Positions 59,101 to 64,000 of a DNA stretch of 64,000 nucleotides are shown here, one piece after another; within the stretch, counting starts at the first letter, position 1; the number at the start of each line of letters is the position of its first letter. The translations under genes were made by a program, and so were the position numbers. Source of the stretch: an uncultured Clostridia bacterium (GTDB taxonomy: Bacteria; Bacillota; Clostridia; Oscillospirales; Ruminococcaceae); NCBI GenBank assembly GCA_944386455.1, contig CALXBC010000001.1:1-64000 (forward strand), read 5' to 3'. The notes under the pieces are model-generated. The model saw only the letters and a list, made by a program, of their open reading frames with translations. It did no database searches and was not told the DNA's origin.

Positions 59101-59874
59101 CTTGCGGTAGACTTCCAGCAACGCTTCTTCCCCGTTTTTCGTGCTGTCTTTGTTGGTGATGGTCTCCACAATACGCGGATCCTCACCGAACACCTCATAA
59201 ATTTCACTGTCGCTGCCGGACAGGGATGTAAAGGTTCCTTCGCCGTCAAGAATATATTCATCAGTGATCCGAAGCAGGGCGCGGATCAGGACCGTAACCG
59301 GGATCTTACGGTTTTTATCGATTCTCACATAGAAAATATCGTTGGAATCGGTCTCATACTCCAGCCATGCGCCACGGTTGGGGATAATGGTAGAGGTAAA
59401 AAGCTTTTTTCCCGTTTTATCATAGGAATCGTCAAAATAAACGCCCGGGGAACGAACCAGCTGGGAAACAATGACACGCTCCGCGCCATTGATGACAAAG
59501 GTACCGCTTTCGGTCATCAGCGGGAAATCTCCCATATAGATTTCCTGCTCTTTGATCTCCCCGGTCTCCTTATTGAAAAGCCTGGCTTTTACCCGCAAAG
59601 GTGCAGCATAGGTCACATCCCGCTCTTTGCATTCCGCCACATCATACTTGGGCTCATCGTCGATTTTATAATCCACGAAATCCAGCACCAGATTGCCTGT
59701 GTAATCGGTGATTGCAGACATGTCATCAAAAACTTCTTTTAAGCCTTTTTCCACAAACCACTGATAGGAATTCTTCTGCACCTCGATCAGGTTCGGCATT
59801 TCCTGAACCTCATTGATTTTTGCAAAGCTCATACGGATGTTCTTCCCAAGCTGGACCGGCTTGACGTTCACCAT
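56104..59874 (-). CDS. rpoB: RNA polymerase beta subunit with acidic C-terminal tail
   Basis: This 1256-aa subunit has the rifampicin region [47 protein letters not shown] with wild-type-looking residues, plus [19 protein letters not shown] and [11 protein letters not shown]. After the usual C-terminus (LGLDVKVL) it continues for about 75 residues dominated by Asp and Glu, from [15 protein letters not shown] to SDDDDDEEF. rpoB is the first gene of the block; rplL is not upstream. Its promoter is at 60048-60076. Confidence 0.98.
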   Translation of the reverse strand: MVNVKPVQLGKNIRMSFAKINEVQEMPNLIEVQKNSYQWFVEKGLKEVFDDMSAITDYTGNLVLDFVDYKIDDEPKYDVAECKERDVTYAAPLRVKARLFNKETGEIKEQEIYMGDFPLMTESGTFVINGAERVIVSQLVRSPGVYFDDSYDKTGKKLFTSTIIPNRGAWLEYETDSNDIFYVRIDKNRKIPVTVLIRALLRITDEYILDGEGTFTSLSGSDSEIYEVFGEDPRIVETITNKDSTKNGEEALLEVYRKLRPGEPPTVESAVTHLKNLFFDDRRYDLSKVGRYKYNKKLGIALRLTGQTLARPIVNELTGEVMAEAGQVIKRELAKEIERAGVDTAFVMVEDKEIKIMSNGMVDIDDFIQIDKEEAGIHEKVRFRVLKEILDTCSTDEEVAEQVKSRVNELVPKHITKDDIFASINYINNLAYGIGTTDDIDHLGNRRIRSVGELLQNQFRIGFSRMERVIRERMNLQTQEMDSVTPQSLINIRPVFAAIKEFFGSSPLSQFMDQTNPLGELTHKRRLSALGPGGLSRDRAGFEVRDVHYSHYGRMCPIETPEGPNIGLISYLASFAKINEYGFIEAPYRRVDRETGVVTNEVVYMTADVEDEYVVAQANEPLTEDGHFARPRVNARFRDEILEVERERVDFMDVSPKMVVSVATAMIPFLENDDANRALMGSNMQKQAVPLLKTEAPIVGTGMEYKAAVDSGVAVVSKHTGVVESVCADKIVIKDQAGESHTYKLIKFKRSNQGTCVNQRPIVSKGEQIQTGQVIADGPATADGEISLGKNALVGFMTWEGYNYEDAVLLNEKLVRDDVYTSIHIEEYELEARDTKLGSEEITRDIPNVGEDALKDLDERGIIRIGAEVHAGDILVGKVTPKGETELTAEERLLRAIFGEKAREVRDTSLKVPHGESGIIVDVKVFTRENCEELSPGVNMVVRCYIAQKRKISVGDKMAGRHGNKGVVSRILPQEDMPFLPDGTPLDIVLNPLGVPSRMNIGQVLEVHLGYAAKALGWKIMTPVFDGANEKDIAECLKEAGLREDGKTILYDGRTGEPFDNPVTVGYMYYLKLHHLVDDKIHARSTGPYSLVTQQPLGGKAQFGGQRFGEMEVWALEAYGAAYTLQEILTVKSDDVVGRVKTYEAIVKGQNVPKPGVPESFKVLIKELQSLGLDVKVLDKNNEEIDLKQNFDDDDDMGLRHIDDDAFSDVEVEDDMDGYGVDTPDLDDYDLETVDDEPLDFNLDDTFSDDDDDEEF

Positions 59875-59974
59875 AGGCTTATCACTCCATTTCTATCTAA
59901 TTCACAAACAATATACGACAAAGCAGGGCTGCAAAATACAGTGGCAGTTTCGTCCTTTTTTTCTAAAAACAGTC

Positions 59975-60003
59975 TTGCATTTTGCAAATAGATGTGCTAT
60001 AAT
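59975..60003 (+). promoter_or_regulatory. Plus-strand promoter facing the rpoB promoter
   Basis: TTGCAT, 17 nt and TATAAT. Transcription would start near 60010, run across the rpoB promoter and meet a terminator at 60192-60217. Confidence 0.65.
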
Positions 60004-60009
60004 ACCACT

Positions 60010-60217
60010 AAAGTAAGGCACAAATACCCATTTTGATACATTATATTAGTATATAATATATATGGAAAAAAGTCAATACCAAGATTCTACCGGCATCCTC
60101 GTTTTTTATTGTGCAAAAACACAGTTTTCCCTTTTTTCTTCTTTATTTCGTACGATTGATGAAACAAGTCATCCTCGTCATTTGTATTTTTTGCAAGCAG
60201 AAATCTGCTTGCTTTTT
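60010..60217 (+). ncRNA. Candidate small RNA opposite the rpoB promoter
   Basis: The segment is bounded by the promoter at 59975-60003 and a Rho-independent terminator GCAAGCAG...CTGCTTGC plus T-run at 60192-60217, giving an RNA of about 208 nt. It contains no ORF that ends before the terminator with a ribosome site. It is AU-rich and does not resemble 6S, tmRNA or SRP RNA. Its 5' part is antisense to the start of the rpoB transcript. This covers the gene-free stretch between rpoB and 60312. Confidence 0.4.
60048..60076 (-). promoter_or_regulatory. Promoter of rpoBC
   Basis: The minus strand shows TTGACT, 17 nt and TATACT, about 175 nt before the rpoB ATG. The opposite strand carries another good promoter (59975-60003) inside the rpoB leader. 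Confidence 0.7.
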
Positions 60218-60311
60218 TATTGCAGGATTTGGATACGGCTCGTTATTTCTGCGGGCGGCTTCGCACTGCGGACGTCTGTGGATGCTTCGAATATAAAACA
60301 AGGGGTGTAAC

Positions 60312-60560
60312 ATGTACTGGCTCGATGAAATCAAAATCAGACTGAAAAAGAAAAATCAGGTTTTGTTTGCAAAAAATTCGGAGTTTTTACAGGATTTCGT
60401 CAGGCTGTTTCAGGGGCATGACCATAGAGTGCCGACCTTATGGGCGCTTGATTTTGCCGCCGAATCAATTGCGGCGCTGCAAGAAAAATACCCCCGCGAG
60501 AAAAGACCTGAAGCGGCGCTGGAAGCTGCCCGGGGCTGGGCGGCCTTTATGCTCAAATAG
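60312..60560 (+). CDS. Short Imm5-like putative immunity protein fragment
   Basis: This 82-aa protein contains LWALDFAAESIAALQEKYPREKRPEAALEAARGWAAFML, which resembles one repeat of the helical Imm5-like family of putative immunity proteins. Those proteins are usually about twice this length with two such repeats. Here a TAG follows the first. It starts after AAGGGGTG. No toxin gene is adjacent. It may be a truncated remnant or a minimal version. Confidence 0.55.
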   Translation: MYWLDEIKIRLKKKNQVLFAKNSEFLQDFVRLFQGHDHRVPTLWALDFAAESIAALQEKYPREKRPEAALEAARGWAAFMLK

Positions 60561-60745
60561 ATTTTGCCGTCTGAAAGAAAATCTTTGGTTTTCAAAACTG
60601 GAAAAATGTGTTATACTGGTAGGGCACTATGTATTTACCAATATAAAACAACCGACAACGGTATATTATTTCCATTTTTTTCCTATGCTATTCATAGATG
60701 AATCAAAATTCAGCGGATAAGCCGAAAAAGAGGTGGTATGTAAAA

Positions 60746-62050
60746 TTGGAAGTTTTTCGCATCAAACTGGATAAACGTAAAATAATTCTTTTTCTGAGCG
60801 GCGTCATGTTATTCGGGCTGTTGATCCGCCTGCTGTTCGGTTATTACAAGGTCCATTACTTCGATGTTGACTATTATATTGACTGGTCAAAAAGTGTGGT
60901 AAACGACGGAATTTTTGCTGCCTACCGAAATCTTGGCGACAGGCTTGATTATCCGCCTGTTTTTCTGTTTTTCCTTTATCCTACGGGCTGGATGATGAAC
61001 ACACCTGCGATCTATGATTTTGAACCATATCGCATGCTGGCGCTCAAGATGGTCCAGATCGCGTTTGACGTCGCCGCGATCCCGCTGATTTACATGGTAT
61101 TGCAGAAGCAGAACAAAATTCCGGCACTTCTGGCGGCTTCGGTCTGGGCACTTAACCCTGCTATGATTTTCAACTGCGGCGTCTGGGGACAAACGGATTC
61201 GCTGATGATCTTTTTCCTGCTGCTTTCGTTCTGGCTGCTGGAGCAGGACAAACCGGTGGCGGCTACGGTTGTTTTTGCAATCGCCGGACTGACCAAGTTT
61301 CAATCCCTGTACTTTGCTCCTGTTTTTCTGTTATTTCTTTTTTATAAGCGCAATATAAAAAAATCATTGCCGGCCTTCGGCGCGGGTATCGGCACGGGTA
61401 TTTTGATTTTTCTTCCCTTTATGTTTTACAGCGGCGTCACACTGCCATTTGAAGTCTATCTGGGCGGACTCGGAAAATGGACTAATCTCACCTTTAACGC
61501 CTTCAACTTTTATGCAGCGCTTGGCTGGAACAATATCAGTGACAGCACAGAGCTGTTCCCGGGCTTTCCGGTGGGAGTCATCAGTACGATTCTGCTGATT
61601 GCCTGTGTTGTTATCATCGTACTCCTCTTTTTGAGAGCTCCGTTGAAATGTCCCTGGCTGCTTGCCTTTTTATGTATGAACAGCATTTTTATGTTCGGCG
61701 GCAGAATGCATGAGCGGTATCAGGTGCCGGTTTTGATTTTTCTGCTGATCGCAGCGGCGCGCCATCGTTCCGGCAGACTGTTTGGCGGCTTTCTCGGAAT
61801 TGCCGTTGTCAGCTTTTTCAATCAATTTTTCCTGTTTGATTACATCTGTACCTATCAGCAGACGGCTTGGGCGCCTTATTACAGCACGATCGTTGTGATT
61901 ATTTCAATTGTGAACTTGATTTTATATGCACTGATTCTATATTTCTCTCTTAAAATTATGTTTCAAAAACCATCCGAAACGGCGTCTCCCGCCGCTTTGG
62001 ATCATACTGCCGATATACTCCCGCCGACAGAAAATCCCATTTCGGAATAG
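60746..62050 (+). CDS. GT-C type membrane glycosyltransferase
   Basis: This 434-aa polytopic protein has the acidic loop after the first helix (VHYFDVDYYIDWSKSV, DYPPVFLFFLYP), then NCGVWGQTDSLMIFFLLLSFWLL, AIAGLTKFQSLYFAPVF and GGRMHERYQVPVLIF. These are typical of lipid-linked-sugar-dependent mannosyl/glucosyltransferases of the GT-C fold. The upstream ATG (60698) lacks a ribosome site, while a TTG at 60746 follows AGAGGTGG at 9 nt and is preferred. A TGTTATACT extended -10 lies near 60612. Confidence 0.8.
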   Translation: MEVFRIKLDKRKIILFLSGVMLFGLLIRLLFGYYKVHYFDVDYYIDWSKSVVNDGIFAAYRNLGDRLDYPPVFLFFLYPTGWMMNTPAIYDFEPYRMLALKMVQIAFDVAAIPLIYMVLQKQNKIPALLAASVWALNPAMIFNCGVWGQTDSLMIFFLLLSFWLLEQDKPVAATVVFAIAGLTKFQSLYFAPVFLLFLFYKRNIKKSLPAFGAGIGTGILIFLPFMFYSGVTLPFEVYLGGLGKWTNLTFNAFNFYAALGWNNISDSTELFPGFPVGVISTILLIACVVIIVLLFLRAPLKCPWLLAFLCMNSIFMFGGRMHERYQVPVLIFLLIAAARHRSGRLFGGFLGIAVVSFFNQFFLFDYICTYQQTAWAPYYSTIVVIISIVNLILYALILYFSLKIMFQKPSETASPAALDHTADILPPTENPISE

Positions 62051-62072
62051 GTCCGCAGAAAGGAAGAATCCC

Positions 62073-64000
62073 ATGTTTCATTTGAACAGCGGTTATGCTG
62101 GAATTAAAACCAAAGAACGTTACGGACAGGTCTTTCTCATTGCAATTATTACTGCCGCACTCTTTTTTCTGCCCTTTTTAATCATGGATAACGGCTTGTT
62201 TCTCTTCTACGGGGACTACAATGTCCAGCAGATTCCCTTTTATAAGCTGGCGCATGAGGCAGTTCGAAGCGTGAACATCTTCTGGAGCCATTATACCGAT
62301 CTTGGTGCGAATTTTATCGGGTCCTACAGCTTTTATCTGCTGGGAAGCCCTTTTTTCTGGCTGACCATTCCTTTTCCAAATGCGTGGGTTCCCTATCTCA
62401 TGGCGCCGCTGTTCGTGCTCAAATTCGGCTGCAGTGCCGTCACCGCCTATGCCTATATCCGAAAGTTTACTAAAACAAGTGAAATGGCTCTGCTGGGCGG
62501 GCTCATTTATTCTTTTTGCGGCTTCAATATCTACAACATATTCTTCAATCATTTTCAGGAAGCAGTCGTGTTTTTCCCCCTTCTGCTGATCGGCCTGGAA
62601 GAATTTGTCGTCAATAACCGCCGCGGCGTATTCGCTCTTGCGGTCTGTCTGTGTGCTGTTGTAAACTATTTCTTTTTTGCCGGCGAAGTAATCTTTTTAT
62701 TCATTTATTTCTTTGTCCGCTGTTTGGATAAAGACTTTGAAGCCACACTCAGCAAATTTTTCCTGCTAGCGTTTGAGTCCGTGATCGGTGTTCTCTGCGC
62801 AATGTTTCTGCTGCTTCCGTCTCTGCTTGCGATCATGGGGAACGGCAGGCTGGAAGATATTCTCACCGGCTGGAACTTTCTGCTTTATGGTGATGTGCAG
62901 CGGTATCCGCTCATCTTTGAAAGCTTTTTCCTTCCGCCCGACATTCCGGCACGTCCCAATTTTTTCCCCGACTCCAACGCAAAATGGTCGTCGGTCGCCG
63001 GATATCTGCCACTGTTTAGCTGTGCCGGTGTGATTGCTTTCCTGAAATCGAAAAAAAAGCATTGGGCGTCCCGTATCACCAAGATTTGTATTGTATTTGC
63101 CTTTATCCCCGGGCTGAACGCCATGTTCACCATGTTCAACTACAATTATTATGCCCGCTGGTTTTATATGCCGCTTTTGCTGATGGCCCTGATGACCGTC
63201 CTGTCGTTGGAAAACCGAAAAATCGACCTGCTTGGCGGCATCAAATGGACAGCAGTCTTTATCGCAGTCTTCTCTGTGATCGGCGTCATACCCTCCACAA
63301 TTAAACAGGATGAAAACGCAGTGCACGCCTCGTTAGCCGACAGCCTGCTGGTGTGGGGCGGCATACTGCTGATCTTTGCGGCCATGGCGGTTTTGCTTTC
63401 CACGGTATTGCGGCTGCGGAAAAAAGACGAAAAGGTAAAACGCAATCTTTCCCTCTATACGCTTTTTGTCATTGTGCTTTCTGTAGTCGGAATCCTGCCG
63501 ATCGCATGGTACGCCAAAGAGCATGACAACTTCTCTGACATTTTTCACTTCCTGCCGCCGTTCCCGGAACGCTTTTGGGCATATATCGTCATTGGGATTA
63601 TTGGTTTGGCACTTGGCGTATTTGCCCTTTCCTTCCGAAAAAAGCGTGAAATTTTCTTCAAAGCCGCTGCTCTCGGTGTTTGTTTTATCACTGTTGCGTA
63701 TGCGATCGTATTCATTGCCTTTGGCAAAAGTCATTCCTATACCTATTATGACGTCGTGACCCAGGGGATTGAAGGACGCGAATTGATTAACCTGCCGCAG
63801 GAGGAAGGGGAATTTTACCGCATTGACGTCTATGACGGCATGGACAACTATCCGATGTTCTGGGGATATCCTACCATTCAGGCATTCCACAGCATTGTTC
63901 CCGCCTCTGTTCTGGAATTTTATCCTTCCATTGGGGTGGAGCGCGGCGTCGGTTCCCGGCCGGAACTGAAGTTTTACGGTCTGCGCGGCCTGACCTCGGT
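62073..64000 (+). CDS. YfhO-family membrane glycosyltransferase-like protein, partial
   Basis: The frame is open from the ATG at 62073 (after AAAGGAAG) to the window end, at least 642 codons. Many hydrophobic helices follow an N-terminal luminal loop FYGDYNVQQIPFYKLAHEAVR, then SHYTDLGANFIGSYSFYLLGSPFFWLTIPFP and NYNYYARWFYMPLLLMALM. This is the YfhO pattern (PF09586), whose members help glycosylate lipoteichoic acid. It follows the GT-C gene by 22 nt and is probably in the same operon. The C-terminus lies outside the window. Confidence 0.85.
   Translation, partial: MFHLNSGYAGIKTKERYGQVFLIAIITAALFFLPFLIMDNGLFLFYGDYNVQQIPFYKLAHEAVRSVNIFWSHYTDLGANFIGSYSFYLLGSPFFWLTIPFPNAWVPYLMAPLFVLKFGCSAVTAYAYIRKFTKTSEMALLGGLIYSFCGFNIYNIFFNHFQEAVVFFPLLLIGLEEFVVNNRRGVFALAVCLCAVVNYFFFAGEVIFLFIYFFVRCLDKDFEATLSKFFLLAFESVIGVLCAMFLLLPSLLAIMGNGRLEDILTGWNFLLYGDVQRYPLIFESFFLPPDIPARPNFFPDSNAKWSSVAGYLPLFSCAGVIAFLKSKKKHWASRITKICIVFAFIPGLNAMFTMFNYNYYARWFYMPLLLMALMTVLSLENRKIDLLGGIKWTAVFIAVFSVIGVIPSTIKQDENAVHASLADSLLVWGGILLIFAAMAVLLSTVLRLRKKDEKVKRNLSLYTLFVIVLSVVGILPIAWYAKEHDNFSDIFHFLPPFPERFWAYIVIGIIGLALGVFALSFRKKREIFFKAAALGVCFITVAYAIVFIAFGKSHSYTYYDVVTQGIEGRELINLPQEEGEFYRIDVYDGMDNYPMFWGYPTIQAFHSIVPASVLEFYPSIGVERGVGSRPELKFYGLRGLTS

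Noticed and set aside
60062-60310. 82-codon plus-strand ORF after the rpoB promoter region
   Set aside because: It runs through a strong terminator, has no ribosome site and a low-complexity composition.
1-64000. CRISPR arrays, prophage structural genes, rRNA operons
   Set aside because: I found no regularly spaced repeats, no phage structural genes and no rRNA sequence in the window.

Overview
The window is chromosomal DNA of about 48-50% GC from a low-GC Gram-positive anaerobe. The gene set (long-form HPF, an alanine T-box, a TrmL-DegV-glycolysis block, a YerB-like DUF3048 lipoprotein, RNase M5, a sporulation-type polysaccharide deacetylase, an acidic extension on RpoB) and the AGGAGG-type ribosome binding sites point to class Clostridia, most likely Oscillospirales. 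That placement is inference from gene content and signals; no 16S gene is present.

Layout. 1-700: an intact tRNA-Arg(CCT) with its own promoter and terminator, followed upstream by three broken tRNA-Arg(CCT) relics, which look like scars of repeated site-specific integration. 770-3136: hpf, a THUMP/methyltransferase gene and a small membrane-anchored protein. 3266-6466: a fusion of an EndoQ-like PHP nuclease with a UvrD-type helicase that carries two clamp-binding-like peptides. 6500-7140: a decayed transposase, a consensus promoter and a T-box leader for alaS. 7174-18443: alaS, HIT, a phosphoribosyltransferase, comEC, holA, rnmV, an MBOAT/DHHW O-acetylation pair and a DUF3048 lipoprotein. 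18444-20339: two copies of a structured repeat of about 175 nt, each lying between two copies of the local terminator hairpin, around a CmpB-like membrane protein and a deacetylase.

20340-29276 is mostly on the minus strand: asnS, an Na+/alanine symporter, a coiled-coil lipoprotein, a degenerate P-type ATPase lacking its catalytic aspartate, rlmB, a truncated GNAT, a HAD phosphatase and corA with a structured leader that holds a short ORF. 29600-32213 is a CadC/CadA metal-efflux operon with a clear palindromic operator. 32308-35905: Nudix, an alpha/beta hydrolase, a GNAT, trmL (apparently with an ACG start) and degV. 36063-40893: pgk-tpiA-gpmI and pheA. 40963-47572: a pentapeptide protein, a VTT membrane protein, tatD, metG, and an AraC regulator divergent from a URO-D/MtaA-like gene.

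47704-59874 is the rpoB-rpoC-rpsL-rpsG-fusA-tuf block on the minus strand, with separate promoters seen before rpoB, rpsL and tuf. 59975-60217 holds a promoter and a terminator on the opposite strand that would make a small RNA facing the rpoB promoter. The window ends with a truncated Imm5-like gene, a GT-C glycosyltransferase and a YfhO-family gene that runs off the end.

The least explained items are the repeat inserted between duplicated terminators, the EndoQ-UvrD fusion with clamp motifs, the pseudo-P-type ATPase operon, the serial tRNA-Arg scars and the corA leader ORF.
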